64,000 nucleotides of DNA from Janthinobacterium agaricidamnosum (GCF_003667705.1 NZ_CP033019.1:3906001-3970000); one strand, 5' to 3'; numbered from the stretch's first letter, positions 1 to 8,899 are shown. Numbers and translations: made by a program. The notes: generated from the letters alone by a model not told the origin.

Positions 1-1
1 C

Positions 2-169
2 TTCAGCTTTGCCGTGGCCCTGATCCCGCTGGCCTCCTCGTACTATCCGGAAGACCCGCACGGCCGGCGCAACCGCCTGTGGGCCGCGCACGGCCTGTCC
101 GAAATGCTGCGCCTGTTTTCCGTCATCCTGCTGATCGAAGTGGCTTCGCTGATGGGCAATTACTACTGA
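2..169 (+). CDS. MlaE-family ABC transporter permease, C-terminal fragment (partial)
   Basis: The first 56 codons in frame 2 form the end of a protein whose start lies outside the window. The visible part has a polar loop with the residues SSYYPEDPHGRR and a last hydrophobic helix (MLRLFSVILLIEVASLMG) ending in NYY. It is followed 55 bases later by an MCE-domain gene and then a lipoprotein gene, the usual order of an Mla/Pqi-like phospholipid transport operon, so an inner-membrane permease of the MlaE family is the likely identity. Only the tail is seen, so the family call rests mainly on context. Confidence 0.6.
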   Translation, partial: FSFAVALIPLASSYYPEDPHGRRNRLWAAHGLSEMLRLFSVILLIEVASLMGNYY

Positions 170-224
170 TGCCCCGCCCGCCACCGCCAGCGATCCCGAA
201 CCACCCATACGAGAGCCAAAAGCC

Positions 225-1250
225 ATGAGCCAACCGCAAAATCCCGACCAGGTCGACGTCACGGCGCCCGCCGGTCTCGCGCAAGATAGTGTCCTGCCCG
301 CCCCGCCGCCCGTGCGCCACGCCGAACTGAAGGCGGCCATCCTGCTCATCTTCATGTTCGTGCTGGTGGTCGGCTCCGTCGTCTACCTGATGTATGCGCG
401 CGGCGCCTTCGAAGCCACGCAAACCCTGGTGCTGACGGCCGATGACTCGGACGGCGTGGGCGTGGGCGCCGACCTGACCTTTTCCGGCTTTCCCATCGGC
501 CGCGTGCAGCGCATCGAACTGGCGCCGGACGGCCGCGCACGCGTCATCGTCGACGTGCCGCGCAAGGACGCGCACTGGCTGCGCAGCAGCTCCATCTTCA
601 CCTTGGAGCGGGGCATCGTGGGCGGCGCCAAGCTGCGCGCCTACAGCGGCATCCTGACGGACCCGCCGCTGCCCGACGACGCCACGCGCGACTTGCTGGT
701 GGGCGACATGGCGGCGGAAATCCCCCGCCTGCTGGCCGCCGCCAAGGATTTGCTGAACAACGTGGCGACCCTGACGGGCAGCGATTCCGCGCTCGACGGC
801 ACCTTGCGCAATGTGCAGGCCGTGACGGGCAAGCTGAGCGGCCCCGGCGGCGCCATGGGCTTGCTGACGGGCGACGACAAGCAGTCGCGCCTGCTCGTCG
901 AGCGGGCCAACGCCCTGCTGGTCACTGCCGACCAGCTGGCGCGCCGCACGGATGGTCTGGTGGCCAATGCCGATACGCGCGTGTTTGGCGACAAGGGCGT
1001 GATGACGGATGCGCAAGCGACCATCGTGCAGCTGAACGCGCTGCTGGCCGACACCCGCGCCAGCCTGAAAAAAGTCGACGCCGTGCTGGTCGAGGCGCAA
1101 GCCGTGGGCGCCAACGCCAGGGCGGCCACGGCCGACCTGGGCCCGCTGCGCGCCGATGTGGAAAGCAATCTGCGCAAGGTCGAACAGCTGGTCAATGAAA
1201 TCAACCGCAAATGGCCGTTCAAGCGCAATCCGGAGATCAAACTGCCATGA
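225..1250 (+). CDS. MlaD-family (MCE domain) lipid-transport periplasmic protein
   Basis: 341 residues. A short Pro/Ala-rich cytoplasmic N-terminus is followed by one transmembrane helix at about residues 36-57, then an MCE domain at about 60-135 with the typical stretch GVGADLTFSGFPIGRV, and a long helical C-terminal region. The layout is that of substrate-binding subunits of Mla/Mce-type ABC transporters, which sit anchored in the inner membrane and pass lipids across the periplasm. It lies between a permease tail and a lipoprotein gene whose start overlaps its stop (ATGA), so the three are one operon. Single MCE domain, so MlaD-like rather than PqiB-like (three domains). Confidence 0.88.
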   Translation: MSQPQNPDQVDVTAPAGLAQDSVLPAPPPVRHAELKAAILLIFMFVLVVGSVVYLMYARGAFEATQTLVLTADDSDGVGVGADLTFSGFPIGRVQRIELAPDGRARVIVDVPRKDAHWLRSSSIFTLERGIVGGAKLRAYSGILTDPPLPDDATRDLLVGDMAAEIPRLLAAAKDLLNNVATLTGSDSALDGTLRNVQAVTGKLSGPGGAMGLLTGDDKQSRLLVERANALLVTADQLARRTDGLVANADTRVFGDKGVMTDAQATIVQLNALLADTRASLKKVDAVLVEAQAVGANARAATADLGPLRADVESNLRKVEQLVNEINRKWPFKRNPEIKLP

Positions 1251-1918
1251 AAATGTCCCGCCCCGCCCTCGCCGCCCTGCTGTCCACCTTGCTCGCCGCC
1301 TGCTCCAGCGGCCCGCCCGTGCCCGACTGGAAAATGAATGCGCAAAGTTCCGTCGAACGGTTTCAAGCGGCCTACCTGGGCGGCAACGCCCTCGTCGAAC
1401 AGACGGAATTCCGGCGCGCCCGCAGCCAGGTGGCGGGCACGGGCAAGCTCGAACTGGTGGCGCGCATCGAACTGCTGCGCTGCGCCGCGCGCGTGGCCAG
1501 CCTGGCCTTCGAGGACTGCGGCGGCTTCGATGCGCTGCAAGCGGACGCGAACGACGCCGACCGCGCCTATGCGGCTTACCTGGCCGGCAAGGCGCAAGGG
1601 GCCGATGTCGCCCTGCTGCCGGAAGCGCAGCGGGCGGCAGCAGGCGCCGCATCCGACACGGCCGCCGCCAGCGCCGTGGCGGCCATCGATGACCCGCTGT
1701 CGCGGCTGGTGGCGGCCGGCGTGCTGCTGCGCTCGGGCCGTGCCACGCCGGCGCTGCTCGACACGGCCGTCGCCACCGCCTCGGACCAGGGCTGGCGCCG
1801 TCCGCTGCTGGCCTGGCTGGGCGTGCAGCGCCTGCGCGCCGAACAGGCGGGCGACACGCAAGCGGCGCAGCGCATCGCGCGGCGCATGGCGGTCGTCGAG
1901 CAGCCGCCGGCCCCCTGA
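1247..1918 (+). CDS. Outer-membrane-type lipoprotein of the Mla/Mce transport operon
   Basis: 223 residues, starting at an ATG that overlaps the MCE gene stop by four bases (ATGA). A longer in-frame start upstream exists but would place extra residues in front of the signal peptide. The N-terminus is a lipoprotein signal with lipobox LLAAC and Cys at about residue 19. The rest is Ala-rich and helical with no recognised catalytic motif. Position as last gene after permease and MCE genes suggests an accessory lipoprotein, comparable in role to the PqiC/VacJ-type partners of such systems, though sequence similarity to those is not evident. Exact function unknown. Confidence 0.75.
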   Translation: MKMSRPALAALLSTLLAACSSGPPVPDWKMNAQSSVERFQAAYLGGNALVEQTEFRRARSQVAGTGKLELVARIELLRCAARVASLAFEDCGGFDALQADANDADRAYAAYLAGKAQGADVALLPEAQRAAAGAASDTAAASAVAAIDDPLSRLVAAGVLLRSGRATPALLDTAVATASDQGWRRPLLAWLGVQRLRAEQAGDTQAAQRIARRMAVVEQPPAP

Positions 1919-2005
1919 GCGCGCCGATGGCGGCCCAAGGCAGGCGGAATCAGGCATAATTCAGCCAGGATGACAGCTATGCCGTGCAGGCAGCGAGGTG
2001 TGACG

Positions 2006-3337
2006 ATGCAGTTCGAGGATTTCGACCTTTCCACTCCCGATACCGGCCGGCATGCCGGGGCGGCGCCTGGCGATGAAGCACCGGCGGCTACGGCCGTGCG
2101 CCTGCAATACCTGCTCGACAATACGCCCTCCATCATCTATTGCACCGTGCCCAGCGGCGACTTCAAGATGACTTTTGTCAGCAACAATGCCTTGAACGTG
2201 CTGGGCTACCAGCCCGAGGACATGGTCGCCGATCCCAATTTCTGGTTCGACCACATCCACCCCGACGATGCGCCCGGCATCTTTTCCAGCCTGGCGCAGA
2301 TCTTTGTCGAAGGCGCCCGCGCCTATGAATACCGTTTCCGCGTGCGCGACGGCAGCTATCTGTGGATGCACGACAGCCTGCGCCTCGTGCGCGACGAGCA
2401 CGGCGTGCCGTTCGAGGTGATCGGCTCGCTGACGGATATCACGGAACGCAAGGGCATGGAAGCGATGCTGCAGGCGCGCGGCGAAGAGCAGCAACTACTG
2501 ATCAGCAAGTTACAGGAAGCGCACGACCAGCTGCTGCAATCGGAAAAGATGGCGTCCATCGGCCAGCTGGCGGCCGGCATCGCGCACGAAATCAATAACC
2601 CGATCGGCTTCGTCAATTCCAACATGAGTTCGCTGCAAGGCTATGTCGGCACCCTGTTCGGCGTGATCGGGCAATACGAAGCGGCGATGCGCGAAACGCC
2701 CGACGGCCCGGCCCTGGCCGCCCGCGTGGCCGAGGTGCGCGCGCAGGCCGACCTGGCCTTCCTGCAGGACGACATGGTCGATCTGGTGCGCGAATCGATG
2801 GATGGCTTGAAACGCGTGCGCGACATCGTGCAGGCGCTGAAGGATTTTTCCCACGTGGGCGAGACGGACTGGCAGGTGGCCAGCCTGCATGCGGGCCTGG
2901 ACAGCACCCTCAATATCGTCGCCAACGAGTTGAAATACAAGGCGCGCATCGAGAAGCACTATGGCGAGCTGCCGCCGATCCTGTGCCTGGCCTCGCAGCT
3001 GAACCAGGTGTTCATGAACCTGCTCGTCAACGCAGGCCAGGCCATCAGCAGCGACGGCGTGATCAGCATCCGCACGGGCCACGCGGGCGACTGGGTGTGG
3101 GTGGAAATCGGCGACACGGGCGCCGGCATCGCGCCCGAGCACCTGAACCGCATCTTTGAGCCGTTCTTCACCACCAAGGCCGTGGGCAGCGGCACGGGTT
3201 TGGGCCTGTCCCTCTCGTACGGCATCGTCAACAAGCACGGCGGACGCATCGAGGTGGCCTCGGAAGTGGGCCAGGGCACGCGCTTTACCGTGCACCTGCC
3301 GCTGCAGCCGCCCACCGCCGCGGCCGCGAACGCCTAG
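2006..3337 (+). CDS. PAS-domain sensor histidine kinase
   Basis: 443 residues from the ATG at 2006, chosen because GAGGTG lies 5-6 bases upstream; an in-frame ATG at 1970 would add 12 residues. A PAS fold (about 30-145, containing DITER at its end) is followed by a short coiled coil and a HisKA-type dimerisation domain with the H-box [18 protein letters not shown] (His about 194), then an HATPase domain with N-box NLLVNAGQAI and G-boxes DTGAGIAP and GTGLGLSL. No transmembrane segment, so it is cytosolic. It closely resembles the kinase at 4698-6179, its probable paralogue. Its stop codon overlaps that of the convergent HD-GYP response regulator, the likely partner. Confidence 0.9.
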   Translation: MQFEDFDLSTPDTGRHAGAAPGDEAPAATAVRLQYLLDNTPSIIYCTVPSGDFKMTFVSNNALNVLGYQPEDMVADPNFWFDHIHPDDAPGIFSSLAQIFVEGARAYEYRFRVRDGSYLWMHDSLRLVRDEHGVPFEVIGSLTDITERKGMEAMLQARGEEQQLLISKLQEAHDQLLQSEKMASIGQLAAGIAHEINNPIGFVNSNMSSLQGYVGTLFGVIGQYEAAMRETPDGPALAARVAEVRAQADLAFLQDDMVDLVRESMDGLKRVRDIVQALKDFSHVGETDWQVASLHAGLDSTLNIVANELKYKARIEKHYGELPPILCLASQLNQVFMNLLVNAGQAISSDGVISIRTGHAGDWVWVEIGDTGAGIAPEHLNRIFEPFFTTKAVGSGTGLGLSLSYGIVNKHGGRIEVASEVGQGTRFTVHLPLQPPTAAAANA

Positions 3338-4701
3338 GCGTCCTTCACGGGCGCGTACACGCGGATGCTGAGGCGCCCGCCATTCTTGCCTTCGAAATCG
3401 AGCAGCTGGGCGATCACGCGGGCCGTCAGCACGTGTTCGGCCGCCAGCAGCATCAGGCCGTCGCGGCTGATCAGGTCGCGCGACAGCACCATGCCCGGTT
3501 CCAGCTGGCCCGACAGCACGGTCAGGTCGCGCGCCGGCGGCTCCGTCTCCTCCATGATGCCGCGGAAAGCGGCCACCACGGCCGGGTCGTAGCGCTTGCC
3601 GATGCTGTCGTAGATCAGGGTGCGCGCTTCGTCGGCGCGCAGGCTGCGCTGCACCATGGCGCCGATCTGCAAGCCGTCGTAGTCGGACGCCAGCGCCAGG
3701 ATGCGCGCGCCCATGGGAATGGCCAGGCCCACCAGGCCATCGGGAAAGCCGCCGCCGTCGAAGCGCTCCAGCTGCGAGCGCAGGATCACGGAAACGGCGC
3801 GCAGCTCGTCGAGCGCCATCAGCAGCTGTTCGGCGCGCAGCGGATGCTTGCGGAACGCGGCCAGCTGCTCGCCCGTCCAGGCGCTGGCCGGCAGTTCCAG
3901 CACGTCGTCGCTGAGGCTGAGCTTGCCGATATCCTTGAGCAAGGCCGCGATGAACACGTCGCGCGCCTCCTGCCCTTCCAGGCCCAGCGCCTGCGCCAGC
4001 TTGCGCGACAGCTCGGCCACCCGCCGCGCATGGCCGGCCAGCTTGCCGCCGCGCATTTCGATCAGGTTGGAAAACACCTTGATCGTCGTCACGAACGTGG
4101 CTTTCAGGCGCTCGTTGGCCGCCTGCACCTCGTCGTGCGACTGTTTCAGCTGCTGCGTGCGCGTGGCCACCTTCGCTTCCAGGCTGGCGTTGAGCGCCTG
4201 CAGCTCCACGTTCTGGCTGGCCGTCAACGCTTCCAGGCGCCGTTTTTCCTGTTCCAGCGCGCGCCGTTCCAGCGCGTGGCGCACCACCAGCACGATATCG
4301 TTCTCGTCCCACGGCTTGGTCACGTAGCGGTAGATTTCGCCCTGGTTGATGGCGTCGAGGATGGACTGGATATCGGCATAACCGGTCAGCAGCAGGCGGA
4401 TGGTGCCGGGCCAGCGCTGGCGCACCTGGGCCAGGAACTGCGCGCCATCCATGTGCGGCATGCGCATGTCGGAGATGACCAGGTCCACCGTTTCGCTCTC
4501 GAGCAGGGCCAGGCCGGCCGCGCCGCCGTCGGCCGTCAGCACGCGGTAGCCGTGCGGGCGGAACAGCCGCCGCAGCGACGACAGGATATTCGGTTCGTCG
4601 TCGACGCACAGGATGGTGGGCGGCGCGGCCGCGGTGCTGGTGCTGGCGCTGGTACTAGTGCTAGTGCTAGTGCTCGTGCTCATGCTGTCCTGTTCGTTCA
4701 T
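3334..4701 (-). CDS. Response regulator with degenerate HD-GYP domain
   Basis: 455 residues. A 25-residue Ser/Thr-repeat leader precedes a receiver domain (CVDDEPN, phospho-acceptor Asp78 in VISDMRMP, Lys in TKPWDEND), then a coiled coil (about 150-195), an HD-GYP-like domain (about 205-385) and a C-terminal module beginning LEPGMVLSRDL. HD-GYP enzymes normally hydrolyse cyclic di-GMP using a bimetal site; here LLHDIGK reads LLKDIGK, the HHE motif reads SQLE and GYP reads GFP, so catalysis is doubtful (inference). Start overlaps the upstream kinase stop by four bases. It is the last gene of a five-gene coupled operon and its own stop overlaps that of the convergent kinase. Confidence 0.88.
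   Translation of the reverse strand: MNEQDSMSTSTSTSTSTSASTSTAAAPPTILCVDDEPNILSSLRRLFRPHGYRVLTADGGAAGLALLESETVDLVISDMRMPHMDGAQFLAQVRQRWPGTIRLLLTGYADIQSILDAINQGEIYRYVTKPWDENDIVLVVRHALERRALEQEKRRLEALTASQNVELQALNASLEAKVATRTQQLKQSHDEVQAANERLKATFVTTIKVFSNLIEMRGGKLAGHARRVAELSRKLAQALGLEGQEARDVFIAALLKDIGKLSLSDDVLELPASAWTGEQLAAFRKHPLRAEQLLMALDELRAVSVILRSQLERFDGGGFPDGLVGLAIPMGARILALASDYDGLQIGAMVQRSLRADEARTLIYDSIGKRYDPAVVAAFRGIMEETEPPARDLTVLSGQLEPGMVLSRDLISRDGLMLLAAEHVLTARVIAQLLDFEGKNGGRLSIRVYAPVKDA
4650..4683 (-). repeat. Hexanucleotide tandem repeat encoding Ser-Thr tract
   Basis: On the minus strand a run of AGCACT/AGCACG/AGCACC-type hexamers near the 5' end of the HD-GYP response regulator encodes alternating Ser and Thr (residues 8-23). 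Units are six bases, so copy-number change would keep frame and only alter the length of the N-terminal linker. An alternative ATG (4683) lies just before the tract. Confidence 0.7.
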
Positions 4702-6179
4702 GGTGTGACGGGCTGCGCCTGGCGCACGGGCAAGGTGATGCGGAAGGTGGTGCCGCGGCCGATGATGCTGCGCACGTCGATGCGGCCATGGTGTTTCTGC
4801 ACCGTCGTGTAGGCCAGCGACAGGCCCAGTCCCGTGCCCTTGCCGACCGCCTTGGTGGTAAAGAACGGGTCGAAGATGCGCGACAGGTGTTCGGGCGCGA
4901 TGCCGCCGCCCGTGTCCTCGACTTCGATCCACACTTCCGTGGCGTTGTCGCTGCCCGTGCGCAGGGTGATGCGTCCGCGCGCCTCGCCCATGGCGTGGGC
5001 CGCGTTGACGACGAGGTTCATGATCACCTGGTTCAGTTCGGAAGGCTGGCATTCGATATCGGGAATGTCGCCATATTCGCGCACCACGTCGGCCTTGTAC
5101 TTGACCTCGTTGTTCACGATGTTGAGCGTGGTATCGATGCCCTGGCGCAGGTCGGCCCAGACCCACTCCTGGTGCGCATCCGTGCGCGAAAAATCCTTCA
5201 GGTCCTGCACGATGCGGCGCACGCGCGAAATGCCTTCCTTCGACTCGCCCATCAGCATGGGAATGTCGGTGCGCAGGAAATCGAGGTCGATCTGTTCGCG
5301 CAGCGCGCGCAGGCGCGCCGCCACCACGGGGTCGGCGACGGCCGGCTCGGCGTCCTCGTAGGCGTCGAGCATGCTGAACAGGTCATCCAGATAACCTTCC
5401 AGGGTGCCGACATTGGAAAACACATAGCCGATGGGATTGTTGATCTCGTGCGCCACGCCGGCGGCCAGCTGGCCGATCGACGCCAGTTTTTCCGACTGCA
5501 GCAGCTTTTGCTGGGCCAGCGACAGCTTGCTGTTCAATTCCGTCAGGGCCAGGTTGCGCTCGCGCAGTTCCAGATCGGCGATCTGGCGCTGGCGGATATC
5601 GTCGGCCAGGCGTTCGTTCATTTCCGCCAGCTGGGCCGTGCGCTTGGCCACCAGGTGTTCCAGATTGTCGTGCGCCTTGCGCAGCGCCAGTTCCGCCAGG
5701 CGCCGCTCGCTCACGTCGCGCAGGGTTTCGATGGCGCCCACCAGGCGTCCCTGGCGGTCTCGCAGGGGCGCCGCCGTGAAATGCAGCCAGTGGCCGTCGG
5801 GCCCGATATCGGCAAAGAAATCCTCGGCCTCGAAGGCGCCGGGGATCACGGGAGAACGCTTCAGCTTGCCAAGGTAAAGGTCATTTTCGCCGAGCGCGAT
5901 ATCGTCGGCCACCAGCAGGTCGGCCAGGCAGGCGCGCGGCTGCGGATAAAACGCCTTCCAGTGGTCGCGCGTGCCGACCATTTCGGCGGCCGTAAAGCCC
6001 AGCAACTGTTCGCAGGCGCTGTTCCAGTGCGTCACCACGTGGTTCGTATCGATGGCGAAAGTGGCCACGGGATGGCCGTCGAAAAATGCCGACAGCGCGA
6101 TGGTGTCGCCCTGGCGGCGTTCCGGCATGGCGGGCAGCGCCTGTCCTGCATCTGTTTCCATGGCCTCTATCCTGTTCAT
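4698..6179 (-). CDS. PAS-domain sensor histidine kinase
   Basis: 493 residues, no transmembrane helix. PAS domain at about 28-160 (ends with TLRDVSERR), a long coiled coil (about 160-240), HisKA H-box [18 protein letters not shown] with His254, and an HATPase domain with [18 protein letters not shown] and GTGLGLSL. H-box and ATPase motifs nearly match those of the facing kinase at 2006-3337, so the two are paralogues. It overlaps the HDOD gene upstream and the HD-GYP regulator downstream by four bases each (ATGA), implying translational coupling and fixed stoichiometry. The downstream regulator is the most likely phosphotransfer partner. Confidence 0.9.
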   Translation of the reverse strand: MNRIEAMETDAGQALPAMPERRQGDTIALSAFFDGHPVATFAIDTNHVVTHWNSACEQLLGFTAAEMVGTRDHWKAFYPQPRACLADLLVADDIALGENDLYLGKLKRSPVIPGAFEAEDFFADIGPDGHWLHFTAAPLRDRQGRLVGAIETLRDVSERRLAELALRKAHDNLEHLVAKRTAQLAEMNERLADDIRQRQIADLELRERNLALTELNSKLSLAQQKLLQSEKLASIGQLAAGVAHEINNPIGYVFSNVGTLEGYLDDLFSMLDAYEDAEPAVADPVVAARLRALREQIDLDFLRTDIPMLMGESKEGISRVRRIVQDLKDFSRTDAHQEWVWADLRQGIDTTLNIVNNEVKYKADVVREYGDIPDIECQPSELNQVIMNLVVNAAHAMGEARGRITLRTGSDNATEVWIEVEDTGGGIAPEHLSRIFDPFFTTKAVGKGTGLGLSLAYTTVQKHHGRIDVRSIIGRGTTFRITLPVRQAQPVTP

Positions 6180-7015
6180 GCCAGCATGATCCGCGACATT
6201 TCATCGAAGGTGTGTTCCGTTTGCGCCAGCAGCGCCAGCCAGGCCTGCTCATCCAGCGCGACGCTGCGCCAGCCCGCCGGCGACAGCGGCGGCACCAGCG
6301 CATCGTCGACCCCGGCCAGATCGAGCGCCAGGGCGACGGCATTGGCCATGTGCACGGCCAGCGGCAAGCCGCCCGCTTCCAGCCGGTCGATGGCATGGTG
6401 GTCGGCCACCGCCTGCTGTATTGCCTCGGGAAACTTCCAGTAGGCGGCCAGGGCGCGGCCCACCTGCGCGTGGTCGATGCCGATGACGGCCAGTTCCGCC
6501 TCGGCCATCTGGCAGTCGTGCGCCTGGCGGTAGCTGCGCACGAGGGCGTGCTCGGCCGGGAAGCGCGTCACCAGCACCAGGGTGCCCAGGTCGTGCAGCA
6601 GGCCGGCCGTGAACGCCGTTTCGGGATTGACGCGCAAGTGCGGCGCCAGCAGGCGCGCGGCGATGGCCGTGGCCAGCGAATGGCGCCAGAATGCCTGGAA
6701 ATCGAAGCCGCCGCTCACCGGCGCGAAGCTGCCCGTCAGGGCGCAGGCCGTGACGACGGTGCGGATGCTGTGAAAGCCCAGCACGGATACGGCTTGCGGA
6801 ATGCTGGTGACCTTCGATTGCATGCCGTAGAACGAGGAATTGGCGATACGCAGGGTCTTCGCCGCCAGGCCCTGGTCCAGCTCGATCTTTTGCGCCAGCA
6901 CGTGCACGTCCGTGTCGTCCTGATCCATGCTCGACAGCAGTTCCAGCACGACCACCGGCAGCGAAGGCAGTTCCTGTATCTGGCGGATGATATGTTCAAA
7001 GCTGAGCCGTGTCAT
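6176..7015 (-). CDS. HDOD-domain signalling protein
   Basis: 279 residues, mostly one HDOD domain (about 10-205): IQELPSLPVVVLELLSSM at the start, KTLRIANSSFYGM, and FTAGLLHDLGTLVL. HDOD domains are HD-related modules usually without enzymatic activity that act in signal transduction, often beside c-di-GMP or chemotaxis regulators. Soluble, no membrane segment. Both ends overlap neighbours by ATGA, placing it as third gene of the coupled operon between the small EGMVL-domain protein and the histidine kinase. It probably serves as an output or scaffold of that pathway; the target is not visible. Confidence 0.88.
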   Translation of the reverse strand: MTRLSFEHIIRQIQELPSLPVVVLELLSSMDQDDTDVHVLAQKIELDQGLAAKTLRIANSSFYGMQSKVTSIPQAVSVLGFHSIRTVVTACALTGSFAPVSGGFDFQAFWRHSLATAIAARLLAPHLRVNPETAFTAGLLHDLGTLVLVTRFPAEHALVRSYRQAHDCQMAEAELAVIGIDHAQVGRALAAYWKFPEAIQQAVADHHAIDRLEAGGLPLAVHMANAVALALDLAGVDDALVPPLSPAGWRSVALDEQAWLALLAQTEHTFDEMSRIMLA

Positions 7016-7344
7016 GCCGCGCCCCCTTGCCGGTAGCGCTGCACCAGCGCCAGCAGTTCGGCCCCGGCGGAATCGGGCGGCGTGGCGCGGAACAGCACGG
7101 CCAGCCGTTCCAGGCGGCGCAAGCGTTCCTGCTCGGCGTGCGCCTGCGCGGCGGGGTCGGGCGCCTCATCCATGACGACGTGACAGCGTTCCACATTGCG
7201 CCGGCGCAAAGCCGCCAGGTTCGCCGCCGTCAGGGTGGCGCCCTGGGCCAGCAGCACGGCGCCGCTGGCGTCGTTCAAGGCCTGCGCCAGCACCATGCCT
7301 TCCTGCGCCTGCTCCATGGAAATTTCGCGTCCGCTTTCACTCAT
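7012..7344 (-). CDS. Small stand-alone domain protein of the HDOD/HD-GYP operon
   Basis: 110 residues. The start at 7344 overlaps the stop of the upstream receiver-PAS gene by ATGA; a longer open frame exists but runs inside that gene. The core AQEGMVLAQALNDASGAVLL followed by a short helix matches the C-terminal module of the HD-GYP regulator in the same operon (LEPGMVLSRDLISRDGLMLL), so this appears to be the same small beta-rich module encoded alone. The C-terminal half is Arg/Glu-rich and helical. No enzymatic motif. Its role is unknown; it may bind the HDOD protein or a small ligand (inference). Confidence 0.8.
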   Translation of the reverse strand: MSESGREISMEQAQEGMVLAQALNDASGAVLLAQGATLTAANLAALRRRNVERCHVVMDEAPDPAAQAHAEQERLRRLERLAVLFRATPPDSAGAELLALVQRYRQGGAA

Positions 7345-8207
7345 GTATCCGCTCCATGACGACTCAGGGTGACCAGGCTGCCGCGCGAGCGCGAATGCAG
7401 GCCCATCGGATGGACCGCCACGGTATATGGCTGGCCATCGATGGCTGCCAGGCAAGGCGCGCCCTGCCCGTCAAACAATTGCGGCAAGACGATCGCCGCC
7501 TCGTTGCCCAGCAGGGCCGCGCCCCGTTCGAACAGGTTGGCCGCCGCCGCGTTGATGAAGGCGATCATGCCGTCCTCATCGAGGCCGATCACGGGCAGCG
7601 GCAGAAATTGCAGCAATTCGCGCGCGATGCCGAGGCTGACCTCGTCGCGGCTGATCTGATGCTGCTGCTGGCGCACCAGCGCCTGCATGGCGGCATTGGC
7701 CGCCGCCAGCGCCTGGTTGGCGTCGCGCAGCTGCGCATTGAGGCGCACATTGTCGTCGTCGATGCCCTTCAGGCGAAAGGCTTCGGCGATATGCTCGCGC
7801 AGCTGATGGTCTTCCCAGGGCTTGGTGAGAAACTTGAAGATGGCGCCCTCGTTGACGGCGTCCGTGACGGCCTGCAACTCGGTATAACCGGACAGCATGA
7901 TGCGGATGGTTTGCGGACACAGCAGCTTGGCCTTGCGCAGGAAGTCGGCGCCCAGCATGCCCGGCATGCGCTGGTCCGACACGATCACGTCGACGGCATG
8001 GCTGGCCAGCACGTCCAGCCCTTCCTGGCCGCTGTTGGCCGTAATGATATGGTAGCCATCGCGCCGCAGCAGGCGCTTGAGGGAAGCGAGGATATTGGGC
8101 TCGTCATCGACCAGCAGCAAGGTGCGCGGCGCCGCCGCAGGCTGCTGCCCGGCGTCCGCCGCCAGCGCCGCCATACCCGGCATGCCATGCTCGTCGTGCA
8201 CATCCAT
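7341..8207 (-). CDS. Response regulator, receiver plus PAS-like domain
   Basis: 288 residues. Receiver domain about 27-145 with LVDDEPN, phospho-acceptor Asp78 in VIVSDQRMPGM and TKPWEDHQLR; then a coiled coil (about 148-185) and a PAS-like sensor segment (about 190-280, PLPVIGLDEDGMIAFINAAA). There is no DNA-binding domain, so output is through protein contacts. It is the first gene of the five-gene coupled operon; 146 bases separate it from the lipoprotein gene upstream, where the promoter should lie. The receiver is close to that of the last gene in the operon (shared DEPNIL and TKPW segments), suggesting duplication. Confidence 0.88.
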   Translation of the reverse strand: MDVHDEHGMPGMAALAADAGQQPAAAPRTLLLVDDEPNILASLKRLLRRDGYHIITANSGQEGLDVLASHAVDVIVSDQRMPGMLGADFLRKAKLLCPQTIRIMLSGYTELQAVTDAVNEGAIFKFLTKPWEDHQLREHIAEAFRLKGIDDDNVRLNAQLRDANQALAAANAAMQALVRQQQHQISRDEVSLGIARELLQFLPLPVIGLDEDGMIAFINAAAANLFERGAALLGNEAAIVLPQLFDGQGAPCLAAIDGQPYTVAVHPMGLHSRSRGSLVTLSRHGADT

Positions 8208-8353
8208 CGGACCATCCTCTCATCGCCATGGCGATATCGGAGCTTGCCTGGAGGGGAATCTGCCGCGCGAGACAGTCTTGCGAGTCTTGCGCGGCAGCCA
8301 GCTTGCGTTGAAATTATACGACTAAATATTCCTTCATTGCACTTATCCTGCAC

Positions 8354-8818
8354 TTATCCGCGCCGCGCCGGACAAGGCGTGTTGCGGTAGAACACAAAGC
8401 CGCCCAGGCCGATGGCTTGCGTGTCGGCCTTCACGGCGTACACCAGCGTGTTCCTGGCCGCATCGACCCTCAGCAGATTCTTGTGCAGCACCGTTTGCGC
8501 GTGCGACAGTTCCAGAGACGGCGTCGGCGCCAATGCCAGACTTAGTTCGGACGTGGCCGCGTCATACGTCCAGCGGCCCGGGTTGAAAAAGGCGAAGCCG
8601 CCGTCGAAACGCAGGCTGCCATCCTTGAACTGGGTCAGGCAAATGCCGGGAAATTCGCTGGGCGGGTTGTACCAGGTGGCGGCCACGGCGGCATCGGCCG
8701 GCGTCTTGCCCGGCATCTGCATGCCGGTGCTGTCAGTTTTGCCGCCCAGGCCGGCGCAACCGGCCAGCGCCAGCGCGCCCGCCAGCACGCCCGCGCGTAT
8801 GGTGTATATCATGTGCAT
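8354..8818 (-). CDS. Predicted lipoprotein of unknown function
   Basis: 154 residues. Signal peptide with lipobox ALAGC (Cys about residue 21), then a short linker and a compact domain containing ATWYNPPSEFPGICL and RFDGGFAFFNPGRW and ending in RNTPCPARRG. Two further Cys may form a disulfide. No family recognised. It stands alone on the minus strand between the RhlE gene and the signalling operon, with its own upstream gap of 81 bases, so it is probably transcribed separately. Confidence 0.72.
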   Translation of the reverse strand: MHMIYTIRAGVLAGALALAGCAGLGGKTDSTGMQMPGKTPADAAVAATWYNPPSEFPGICLTQFKDGSLRFDGGFAFFNPGRWTYDAATSELSLALAPTPSLELSHAQTVLHKNLLRVDAARNTLVYAVKADTQAIGLGGFVFYRNTPCPARRG

Positions 8819-8899
8819 TGCCGTCCCCTTGCTTTATAGAAACACAATCTTAAAGCGGGATGGCTGGCCGTTCAAGCGGCCAGCGCACATAAGGCCAAT

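Noticed and set aside
123..1652. Long minus-strand open frame of 509 codons
   Set aside because: It is antisense to the MCE gene and the lipoprotein, has Arg/Pro-rich composition typical of GC-rich shadow frames, and lacks motifs.
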